Source of the DNA: a virus
Length of the DNA stretch: 25,324 nt
Virus record (IMG/VR): IMGVR_UViG_3300018428_000166
Coordinates: 1-25,324 of that record
Direction: 5' to 3' (one strand)
The position numbers were made by a program, and so were the translations under genes. Positions 17,717-23,991 of the stretch are shown in pieces. The notes under the pieces were generated by a model that made no database searches, was not told the origin of the DNA, and saw only the letters and a list, made by a program, of their open reading frames with translations. How positions within the stretch are numbered: position 1 is the stretch's first letter; the number at the start of each line of letters is the position of its first letter.

Positions 17717-18478
17717 ATGATTGAAGAATTATCTTTCTTAGAAAGAAGTTTGTTACTAGCAAGACTAGCAAACACTTCTTACAGAGATGAAGCTTCTGCA
17801 CGTAAAAGAGGTCAACAGTTAGGTTTTACTGAAATTACTTTTTTAAACCGTGACGGAGCGCAAGCCTATTGCTTTTCAAGCAAAGACGATTTAGTTATTG
17901 CGTGTCGGGGTACTGAACCAGGTGAATGGAATGATGTTCGTGCAGATTTACGTGCCGCACTAGTAGCAGCAGAAACAGTAGGTCGTGTGCACCGTGGCTT
18001 TAAACAAGAGTGTGATGATCTATGGACTTTAATTGTTCCTCATTTACGTACTGCTGGTACTCGTAAAGTGTGGTTTTGTGGACACTCGCTAGGAGCGGCA
18101 ATGGCAACAATCTTGGCATCTCGTTGTCAGCATGATATAATATTACCAGAGGTTGCAGAATTATACACTTATGGATCTCCTCGTGTAGGTAATAATCGCT
18201 TTTGCAATGCTTTATGCGTTACCCATCATCGTTGGGTCAATAATAATGATATTGTTACTCGCGTACCTCTTTGGCTTATGGGCTATCGGCATGATGGTCG
18301 TGAGCACTATATTAGTTCGCGTGGAACACTAAGCGCTAGTGCAGGTCTGCGCCGGGCGTGGGATCGACTAAGAGGCATAGCCTTAGGGCTTGTACGCCTT
18401 CGTTTTGATTCTATTGCAGATCATTCTATGCCTGGATATGTAGTAACGCTTGAACGCATAGTAAGAGGAGGTGCATAA
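17717..18478 (+). CDS. Class 3 lipase (alpha/beta hydrolase)
   Basis: 253 aa. Nucleophile elbow G-H-S124-L-G in 'VWFCGHSLGAAMATILASRC', 'YTYGSPRVGNNRF' and D178 in 'WVNNNDIVTRVPL', and H236 in 'IADHSMPGY' form the lipase_3 triad. 'VIACRGTEPGEWNDVRADLR' supplies the oxyanion-hole strand. No signal peptide, so cytoplasmic unless released at lysis. May hydrolyse host lipids during infection or act in lysis; substrate unknown. AAAGGAG precedes the start. Confidence 0.88.
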   Translation: MIEELSFLERSLLLARLANTSYRDEASARKRGQQLGFTEITFLNRDGAQAYCFSSKDDLVIACRGTEPGEWNDVRADLRAALVAAETVGRVHRGFKQECDDLWTLIVPHLRTAGTRKVWFCGHSLGAAMATILASRCQHDIILPEVAELYTYGSPRVGNNRFCNALCVTHHRWVNNNDIVTRVPLWLMGYRHDGREHYISSRGTLSASAGLRRAWDRLRGIALGLVRLRFDSIADHSMPGYVVTLERIVRGGA

Positions 18479-18670
18479 GTGAAGCGATTGTTAGATGCAC
18501 ACATGAAAAATTATAAGTCTTTTATATGGCATACAATGAACACCCTAGAAAAACCTGTTATGAGAGCCGTTTTTATGAATGGCCGTATCTGGAGAGCATA
18601 TAAAAATAAGTTTTTAACTATTGAGCCTTCTCGCTGGCCCTTAGAAGATCGTAAATCAGAAAGAAAATAA
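18479..18670 (+). CDS. Small basic hypothetical protein
   Basis: 63 aa from GTG directly after the lipase stop, with GAGGAGG upstream. MKRLLDAHMKNYKSFIWHTM, 'RAVFMNGRIWRAYKNKFLTI'. Basic, unrecognised. The next gene starts immediately after its stop. Confidence 0.65.
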   Translation: MKRLLDAHMKNYKSFIWHTMNTLEKPVMRAVFMNGRIWRAYKNKFLTIEPSRWPLEDRKSERK

Positions 18671-19303
18671 ATGACAATAGTACATGATCCGCAACAACAT
18701 TTAAACCGACTAAATAAATCGTGGGATATATTTCAATATGGTTATAGTTTCTCTATGCAAGATAAAATCTATGTATCACAAGTAAGAGATAAAGGCCTAA
18801 AAGAACTATGTGTAAATTCAGAAGGCAATAATATAAACTATGACCTTGCGGGAGAGATTCGGGATGAGCAGCGACTTACTTCTTCAGAAATTGTTGAGAG
18901 AACAAAGATTGAGTTACTATACCATTTATCTAACATAGTAGGTAATCAAGTATCTTATATAGATCTACTTTCTCCTAGTGATGATGAAATATCTCTATGG
19001 ATTAATAGACAGAGACCTACTGAGTTTAATCCTTCTCACAATCACTCTGGTATATTTTCTTTTGTATTCTATGCTTCTATACCAGAAGAGATTAGACAAG
19101 AACATGAGACAGGTGCTATTGGTAATGGTAAATGTAAAGGGCTTATTCAATTCTTTTCTGAACGTACTAATAACTCTATGTATTTTAATCCTACTGAAGA
19201 TACTATTTTTATTTTTGAATCATCTCACATACATCAAGTATACCCATTCTATTCAGATAATACGCGTATCTCTATAGCAGGCAATATACATGGGTTTAAT
19301 TAA
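18671..19303 (+). CDS. Putative 2OG-Fe(II) oxygenase (TIGR02466-like)
   Basis: 210 aa. 'EFNPSHNHSGIFSFVFYASI' (H123-x-H125 at the first metal strand), 'GLIQFF', 'NPTEDTIFIFESSHIHQVYP' (distal H186/H188) and 'NTRISIAGNI' (2-oxoglutarate Arg199) follow the order of the double-stranded beta helix. The first site reads H-x-H where H-x-D is usual, so activity is uncertain. Similar proteins occur in marine phages. It is distinct from the PKHD-type oxygenase at 7815. Confidence 0.75.
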   Translation: MTIVHDPQQHLNRLNKSWDIFQYGYSFSMQDKIYVSQVRDKGLKELCVNSEGNNINYDLAGEIRDEQRLTSSEIVERTKIELLYHLSNIVGNQVSYIDLLSPSDDEISLWINRQRPTEFNPSHNHSGIFSFVFYASIPEEIRQEHETGAIGNGKCKGLIQFFSERTNNSMYFNPTEDTIFIFESSHIHQVYPFYSDNTRISIAGNIHGFN

Positions 19304-19327
19304 AACTATATAGTAGAAAGAAAATAA

Positions 19328-19495
19328 ATGGCAGACACACTTACAGAAAAACTTGGAGTAGTACTAGACGAATTACGTGAAGTAATGACTCAACGTAAAG
19401 ATCGCATAGAAATGTTACGTCGAGAAATAGATGAAATTGAGCAGCAAAACGCAGAACTAGAGAAGCAAGTTAATTCACTGTTATCGTCGTTTTAG
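19328..19495 (+). CDS. Short coiled-coil protein
   Basis: 55 aa: MADTLTEKLGVVLDELREVM then 'RIEMLRREIDEIEQQNAELE' and 'KQVNSLLSSF'. Regular heptads throughout. AGAAAG upstream; 24 nt after the oxygenase. Unrecognised. Confidence 0.7.
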   Translation: MADTLTEKLGVVLDELREVMTQRKDRIEMLRREIDEIEQQNAELEKQVNSLLSSF

Positions 19496-19503
19496 GAGAT
19501 CGC

Positions 19504-19761
19504 ATGGACGATTATGAGGCAGAACACATAGTAGAAAAGACGGCAGCAGTTCGCCGTGCCATAAGGCAGTTCTATGAAGAGTTTCCTCAGTATTGTCCGT
19601 ATGGCGAGCTTAGACAAAATGTAGTTTCTCCTAAGTCAGAAGGAGCTATAACTAAACGTGTTAGATCTCGTTGGACAGATCCTGAAGCTCGTGAACTTGC
19701 AACTGACATTAAAGATACTCTTGATTTAAAAGCAAAGTTGCTAAAGAGAAAAAGCTCATGA
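19504..19761 (+). CDS. Small hypothetical protein
   Basis: 85 aa: 'IVEKTAAVRRAIRQFYEEFP', 'SEGAITKRVRSRWTDPEARE', C-terminal basic helix. Charged, possibly nucleic-acid binding. AGGAG upstream, ATGA overlap with the next gene. Confidence 0.7.
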   Translation: MDDYEAEHIVEKTAAVRRAIRQFYEEFPQYCPYGELRQNVVSPKSEGAITKRVRSRWTDPEARELATDIKDTLDLKAKLLKRKSS

Positions 19762-19994
19762 AATGGTTAGTAGTAGTTATCTTTGCTACTATGCAAGGAG
19801 ATGTATATATTTTTACTGATCCAGTGTTTGATACGCGTGAAAGCTGTATAGCAAGCATTTATGACAGTGAACAAATGAAGCGTTATGTTCAAAAACTTGT
19901 TGTAGAGTATCAGCGCTTACTTCCTATTCGTGCGCTTAATTGCTTAGACGAACAAACTATAAACGACATACTAAATATACAGGATAATGCATGA
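19758..19994 (+). CDS. Small Cys-containing protein, paralogue family A (member 3)
   Basis: 78 aa: MKWLVVVIFATMQGDVYIFT, 'FDTRESCIASIYDSEQMKRY', 'LPIRALNCLDEQTIND'. Hydrophobic start, F-D-[ST]-x-x-x-C helix and a late Cys, as in 949-1224 and 3916-4116. Translationally coupled (ATGA on both sides) with the GAPDH gene. Confidence 0.75.
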   Translation: MKWLVVVIFATMQGDVYIFTDPVFDTRESCIASIYDSEQMKRYVQKLVVEYQRLLPIRALNCLDEQTINDILNIQDNA

Positions 19995-20959
19995 AAGTTG
20001 GTATAAACGGATTTGGTAGAATCGGGCGCTGTCTTGCTCGACATATAATGCAAGACAGAGATGATATGGAACTTGTACAAATAAATGCTAGTGGGCCTCC
20101 TGAACACCATATTCATCTTTTAAGTTATGATAGCGTGCATGGGCGATTTACGCCAAGAGAAGATTTAGCTTATAAAATAAACTGGAGTCAGTCACGCGAT
20201 GCTAGATTCTTAAGTTGGGAAGGCGTTGATTTAGTATTTGAGTGTACAGGTGTTTATAATGATGGTCGAATAGCCAGCGATCATATACGCTATGGACGTG
20301 CTGATCGTGTACTAATTAGTGCTCCTGCTGTAAATGTAGATCGTACAGTTGTATATGGTGTAAATGATCATGAGTTAAAATCGTCAGATCGTATTGTAAG
20401 CAATGCAAGCTGTACTACAAACTGTCTTGCACCTCTAGTTAAAGTGCTGCACGAGCAGTTTGGAATTGAAAGCGGACAGATGACTACAGTTCATAGTTAC
20501 ACAGGTGATCAAGGAACAATAGATAGAAGACATCGTGATATGTATCGTGCTCGTGCTGCTGGATCAAATATGATACCTACAAGCACTGGAGCTGCAAAGG
20601 CTTTAAAGCATGTTTATCCTGCACTCGAAGGTAAGATAATGGGCAGTGCTATACGTGTTCCTACACAAAATGTAAGCTGCGTAGATCTTACTGTTAATCT
20701 AAGGGTAGACGTAACCGAAGAACTTATCAATGATACAATGTACGTTGCAAGTCGTAACAAGTATGCAGGCATTATTGGTTATGAGCCTCTTCCTCTTGTA
20801 AGCAGCGATTTTAATACAACAAGCGAAAGCTGCATTTTTGCACCAGATCAAACAAGAATTGTTAATAAACACATGGTTCGGGTGCTCGCTTGGTATGATA
20901 ACGAATGGGCATTTAGTTGTCGAATGGCAGACGTTGGTGCTGCTATGTATAATTTTTAG
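19991..20959 (+). CDS. gap: Glyceraldehyde-3-phosphate dehydrogenase, probably NADP-preferring
   Basis: 322 aa, nearly full length (cellular enzymes about 335). Catalyses oxidative phosphorylation of glyceraldehyde 3-phosphate or the reverse. NAD(P)-binding INGFGRIGR (5-13). Catalytic C141 in 'SNASCTTNCLAP'; H168 in 'TTVHSYTGDQ'; 'RARAAGSNMIPTSTGAAKA'; 'IRVPTQN'; 'LAWYDNEWAFSCRM'. The Asp that usually follows N32 and fixes NAD specificity is Ala (A33 in 'INASGPPEH'). The usual Leu-Pro pair in the 'ILDLPHKD' region is R179-R180. Both changes favour NADP(H), as in GapB/plastid-type enzymes. ATGA-coupled to the upstream gene, so fully part of the phage operon. Confidence 0.95.
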   Translation: MKVGINGFGRIGRCLARHIMQDRDDMELVQINASGPPEHHIHLLSYDSVHGRFTPREDLAYKINWSQSRDARFLSWEGVDLVFECTGVYNDGRIASDHIRYGRADRVLISAPAVNVDRTVVYGVNDHELKSSDRIVSNASCTTNCLAPLVKVLHEQFGIESGQMTTVHSYTGDQGTIDRRHRDMYRARAAGSNMIPTSTGAAKALKHVYPALEGKIMGSAIRVPTQNVSCVDLTVNLRVDVTEELINDTMYVASRNKYAGIIGYEPLPLVSSDFNTTSESCIFAPDQTRIVNKHMVRVLAWYDNEWAFSCRMADVGAAMYNF

Positions 20960-20967
20960 GAGTAAGT

Positions 20968-21204
20968 ATGACGACCTTTCAAGAAAAATCTTTTGAAGCT
21001 GTGTATGGCTCTTTTTTGAAAATAACAAATACACTAATCGAAGAAGATCATGATCCTTTAATGTTAGCTGCTGTACTGTGCACGATTTCGCTAAGCATCT
21101 ATAGAACGATGTTAAGTGATACAGACTATGATCTTATGATTGATGCAGTTAAAGAATTTAAAGATGAAGTAGCTGTACTAGCTCCTAAAGAGAGACTGCA
21201 CTAA
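20968..21204 (+). CDS. Small helical phage protein
   Basis: 78 aa: 'FEAVYGSFLKITNTLIEEDH', 'DPLMLAAVLCTISLSIYRTM', 'LSDTDYDLMIDAV'. The D-P-L-x-[LV]-A-x-V-L-x-x-x-[AS]-L-x-[IL]-Y-[RK]-T-x-L block occurs in small marine-phage proteins. Function unknown. AGGAG upstream; its TAATG junction couples the next gene. Confidence 0.7.
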   Translation: MTTFQEKSFEAVYGSFLKITNTLIEEDHDPLMLAAVLCTISLSIYRTMLSDTDYDLMIDAVKEFKDEVAVLAPKERLH

Positions 21205-21437
21205 TGAGGCACAGCCTAGAAGAGCTAATTAGACGAATAAACACAATGCACGATCTTGCAGTTACTGCTCATCGAATACGCAACGAGTTTTCACAAAGCA
21301 GTGGGCGTACCTATGATCATGACTCTTGTCAGCATCTTATAGATCAGATACAAAATTTAGCGCTTGGAATAGCGCATGATCGAGAGGGTGATGAAATAAT
21401 TACAGAAATGGAGTACTTAGATGAACACAAAATTTAG
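21204..21437 (+). CDS. Small helical hypothetical protein
   Basis: 77 aa: MRHSLEELIRRINTMHDLAV, 'HDSCQHLIDQIQNLALGIAH', 'ITEMEYLDEHKI'. All-helical, unrecognised. Overlaps the next gene by 17 nt. Confidence 0.7.
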   Translation: MRHSLEELIRRINTMHDLAVTAHRIRNEFSQSSGRTYDHDSCQHLIDQIQNLALGIAHDREGDEIITEMEYLDEHKI

Positions 21438-21765
21438 TATCGGAGTTGTAGTTGCTATTGTATTACAAGTTTCTGGTTTTGTGTGGTGGACCGCACAACA
21501 ATCACAAACTATAGATATGCTTAAAACAGAAGTTGCAACATTAACCAGCCGTATGGCAGTAGAAAATGAAATCTCTGCCCAAAATAACATTAAACAACTA
21601 CAAGATACTGTAGTACAACACGACCTTTGGATTAGCGAAAACTATGATGAACTTCAAGCATTGCTCAAGTTTGCAGAGTTTACAGAAAATAAATGGGCAA
21701 GTGCCTATGATGAAGATCCAGGCTATACAAGACAATTTGGAACCAAGCCTGCGATCTCGGAGTAA
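21421..21765 (+). CDS. Membrane-anchored coiled-coil protein (spanin/holin-like)
   Basis: 114 aa. N-terminal membrane helix 'FSIGVVVAIVLQVSGFVWWT' followed by a periplasmic-type coiled coil 'TIDMLKTEVATLTSRMAVEN' and 'NNIKQLQDTVVQHDLWISEN'. This anchor-plus-coil design suits an i-spanin-like or lysis-accessory protein. No dedicated o-spanin is next to it, though a lipoprotein is encoded at 4944. Role inferred only from architecture. Confidence 0.65.
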   Translation: MNTKFSIGVVVAIVLQVSGFVWWTAQQSQTIDMLKTEVATLTSRMAVENEISAQNNIKQLQDTVVQHDLWISENYDELQALLKFAEFTENKWASAYDEDPGYTRQFGTKPAISE

Positions 21766-21768
21766 GTA

Positions 21769-22242
21769 ATGAACAAACTAACTCTATTGCAAGAACTGAC
21801 TAAAGAATTAAGAACGATTGATGGAGGAACCTCTATTCAATCTTCTAATCTTCCTGGATCTCAGCAATATGAGTTTAATACAGATTGTCATGAAAATTGC
21901 TTTCCTGGATATAGATTTTTATACGAAATAAATGATTTTCCTACAATATGCTTTTATATTGTAGAAGAAACCTACCAAGAAATAGAAGCAGGTATTAGAT
22001 ACAAAACTGCCACTTTTAACCTTAGAGGCTATGTGCATGAAGACTTAGGAGAGATAGAAGACTCTACTTGGTGGGCAGAGGCTCTTTTAGATGATATAGA
22101 ACACGTTCTAAATAATTTAAGAGATCGTGTTGACTGTTTAGTGGATGTAAGAATACTACAGCTAAGTACGGATGAAGGAGTTATGGCTCCTTATGGTGTA
22201 GCTGACATGCTGTTCACTATAACATATGAGAGCGAGCTATGA
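21769..22242 (+). CDS. Putative tail terminator / tail completion protein
   Basis: 157 aa: 'KLTLLQELTKELRTIDGG', 'YRFLYEINDFPTICFYIVEE', 'IRYKTATFNLRGYVHED', 'WAEALLDDIEHVLNNL', 'ILQLSTDEGVMAPYGVADML' and 'FTITYESEL'. N-terminal helix, D-F-P-[ST]-I strand, repeated Y-V strands, helix and final strand resemble tail terminator (gpU/gp-type) proteins. Assigned by pattern only. Confidence 0.6.
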   Translation: MNKLTLLQELTKELRTIDGGTSIQSSNLPGSQQYEFNTDCHENCFPGYRFLYEINDFPTICFYIVEETYQEIEAGIRYKTATFNLRGYVHEDLGEIEDSTWWAEALLDDIEHVLNNLRDRVDCLVDVRILQLSTDEGVMAPYGVADMLFTITYESEL

Positions 22243-22589
22243 AACATATAATTTTTACCATATTAACAACTTTAGGACTAGCTACTGCAGCAGTTTCTCA
22301 AGAAAGAACTCTTAAAGTGTCTTTACCTTGTGATAAAGCAGTAAATGTTTTTAACACTTTCAGATCTATGAACGAAAGACTGCTTTTTACAGGAGATACT
22401 GTAGTTAGAGAGTCTACTACTAATACTTTTTACCCTGCTGGATTTTATATTTGGGCTAATCTTGATACTCAAACTACTAGTATTACTATTATGTTTCCTG
22501 ATCAAGTAATGTGCTTAGTAGCTCCAGTAAAAAACTTTCAAGGATGGAAAGGCGATCAACCGTGGGACATGCCAAAGAAAAAGGGTTAG
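22239..22589 (+). CDS. Small exported phage protein
   Basis: 116 aa with a signal peptide (MKHIIFTILTTLGLATAAVS, cleavage after about residue 20). The mature part starts near 'ERTLKVSLPCDKAV' and ends 'SITIMFPDQVMCLVAPVKNF' with two conserved-looking Cys. Resembles small periplasmic proteins of marine phages with an L-P-C-D motif and a late C-[LV] motif. Function unknown. ATGA overlap with the previous gene. Confidence 0.75.
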   Translation: MKHIIFTILTTLGLATAAVSQERTLKVSLPCDKAVNVFNTFRSMNERLLFTGDTVVRESTTNTFYPAGFYIWANLDTQTTSITIMFPDQVMCLVAPVKNFQGWKGDQPWDMPKKKG

Positions 22590-22729
22590 TCTATTGTCAA
22601 AATTGTGGAAGACTTTCTCACTGTGGTCTTCCTCAATACACTGCGTTAGAACGTACTGGAGGAGAACACTCAACTCCTCAAGCTATAAAAACTTGTAACA
22701 CTTGTAGATGTATCAACTGTCATGAATGA
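22544..22729 (+). CDS. Cys-rich zinc-binding protein in an overlapping frame
   Basis: 61 aa from ATG 22544 (GTG 22562 is also possible); the longer in-frame TTG-type start at 22511 is inside the previous gene. 'GLVYCQNCGRLSHCGLPQYT' then 'IKTCNTCRCINCHE' hold two C-x-x-C pairs plus extra Cys, matching a marine-phage family C-x-x-C-G-R-L-S-H-C-G-x-P ... C-x-x-C-R-C-x-x-C. Overlaps the upstream gene by 46 nt and the next by 8 nt. Confidence 0.7.
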   Translation: MERRSTVGHAKEKGLVYCQNCGRLSHCGLPQYTALERTGGEHSTPQAIKTCNTCRCINCHE

Positions 22730-22955
22730 AAAAAATTCTAATTTAATACTGTTATCAGATATTATTGAGCAAAAAGTACGTAAAGAAAAAGAGTTAGAGT
22801 TCTATCAAGCAGAACTAGCTAAGTTACAAGAAAAAATGTATTGGCTACGTAGAGATATTGAAGTTAATAGTATTATTATAGAGATGATACAAAATGAAAC
22901 TGTATTAGACATTGCTGCAAATATAAATACTCGTCTAATACAAGAGGAGCCTTAA
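22722..22955 (+). CDS. Coiled-coil phage protein
   Basis: 77 aa: 'KVRKEKELEFYQAELAKLQE', 'KMYWLRRDIEVNSIIIEMIQ'. Long amphipathic helix; E-L-E-F-Y-Q-x-E-L-x-x-L-Q-x-K-M-x-W-L is a pattern I recognise from small marine-phage proteins of unknown function. TAATG coupling with the next gene. Confidence 0.7.
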   Translation: MNEKNSNLILLSDIIEQKVRKEKELEFYQAELAKLQEKMYWLRRDIEVNSIIIEMIQNETVLDIAANINTRLIQEEP

Positions 22956-23152
22956 TGTATATTACCCCCTGCATTTCTATTTGTCGCTTTGATCCTTTTA
23001 CTGGTCTCTGTATTGGCTGCAATAGAACTCAAGCACAGAAAGATGCTTGGGAAGATATGACAGAAAGCGAACGTATGGCTATTATGAAAGAGCTTGGATA
23101 TGGAAAACGCATGTCTAGAGAAGAAAGACTGCGAAGATATGACAAAGGATAA
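22955..23152 (+). CDS. DUF1289 protein
   Basis: 65 aa: 'ITPCISICRFDPFTGLCIGC', 'NRTQAQKDAWEDMTESERMA'. The C-x3-C...C-x2-C with P-C-x-x-x-C-x-x-D-P-x-x-G-x-C-x-G-C-x-R-T and W-x-x-M-T-x-x-E-R is the DUF1289 signature, a proteobacterial and phage family presumed to bind metal or an Fe-S centre. Biochemical role not established. GAGGAG upstream. Confidence 0.88.
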   Translation: MYITPCISICRFDPFTGLCIGCNRTQAQKDAWEDMTESERMAIMKELGYGKRMSREERLRRYDKG

Positions 23153-23154
23153 AA

Positions 23155-23610
23155 ATGAACGATAAACCTAATATACCTATTACCTATAGTGAACAATTAA
23201 ACGAATCACTTGCTGCTCCAGCTCTTGATCCTACTTACTTACTTGTTGCTAATGATTTCTTAGCTGGTCAGAGCATTGATGAAATAGCTAAAAATCACTC
23301 ATTGACAATGGACCAAGTAACCAGTATTATTGAGAATAAAGAAGTTAAATCTTACGTGGATAACGTATATCTAAGCCAAGGATATTTAAATAGACAAAAA
23401 AGGCTTTCAGTTATTAATAAAGTTATCGACGAGAAACTACAAGAAGCTTTTGAATCAGGTGTCTATTCTAAGAAAGATTTACTTGATTGGATGAAACTTC
23501 TTAATGATATGGAAACCTCAGCACGACCAAAGCGCGAGACTGGAGTAGCCGTACAAATTAATAATAACTACGATTCCTTGATGAAGGATCTGCTAGGAGA
23601 CAAAAAATAA
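23155..23610 (+). CDS. Putative terminase small subunit / HTH phage protein
   Basis: 151 aa. 'LLVANDFLAGQSIDEIAKNH' followed by 'SLTMDQVTSIIENKEVKSYV' is an HTH-like unit, then 'VYLSQGYLNRQKRLSVINKV' and 'YSKKDLLDWMKLLNDMETSA' helices and a tail 'VAVQINNNYDSLMKDLLGD'. N-terminal HTH, helical core and acidic C-terminal tail match the layout of small terminases, which recognise packaging sites. The large subunit is not in the window. Confidence 0.65.
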   Translation: MNDKPNIPITYSEQLNESLAAPALDPTYLLVANDFLAGQSIDEIAKNHSLTMDQVTSIIENKEVKSYVDNVYLSQGYLNRQKRLSVINKVIDEKLQEAFESGVYSKKDLLDWMKLLNDMETSARPKRETGVAVQINNNYDSLMKDLLGDKK

Positions 23611-23991
23611 ATGTCAGCAGGAAAGTATAATTTCACTTGTGAGCAAGGAGCTACTTTTGATAAAATCATAACTTATAAGGACGCTAATGGAACTGCCGTT
23701 AGTCTTGTTAATTATATTGTACGAATGCATGTTCGTGAGTATAGTGGAGGAGACCTTATAGTTGATTTACATAGTAATGCTACTTCAAACGGTCACTGCA
23801 TAATAACTGGTTCAGCGGAAGATAGCGAAGATGGAGCTAACGGTAATGTTAGACTTCTTATTGCTGCAGCTAATACTTCTTCTATACCTCCTGGTTCTCT
23901 TAAATATGATCTCGAAATTCAATCTCCGTCTGGAGTTGTTACAAGAATACTCGAAGGAAAATTTAATGTAGTTCCAGAGATTACAGTTTGA
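23611..23991 (+). CDS. Phage structural protein with Ig-like/BppU-type fold
   Basis: 126 aa: 'YNFTCEQGATFDKIITYKDA', 'VSLVNYIVRMHVREYSGGDL', 'GSLKYDLEIQSPSGVVTRIL', 'EGKFNVVPEITV'. The start with Q-G-x-[TD]-[FW] and the final E-G-x-[FV]-x-[VI]-x-P-E-[IV]-T repeat features of small baseplate or tail-fibre-adjacent proteins. The fibre gene starts at an overlapping TTGA. Confidence 0.75.
   Translation: MSAGKYNFTCEQGATFDKIITYKDANGTAVSLVNYIVRMHVREYSGGDLIVDLHSNATSNGHCIITGSAEDSEDGANGNVRLLIAAANTSSIPPGSLKYDLEIQSPSGVVTRILEGKFNVVPEITV

Noticed and set aside
19991-20959. Erythrose-4-phosphate dehydrogenase (Epd) instead of GAPDH
   Set aside because: The region after the catalytic His (HSYTGDQ ... PTSTGAAKA) follows GAPDH; Epd proteins differ there (HSAMHDQ-type and no TGAAKA).
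20699-21034. 111-residue ORF antisense to the GAPDH 3' end
   Set aside because: Shadow of a strongly supported gene; no ribosome site.
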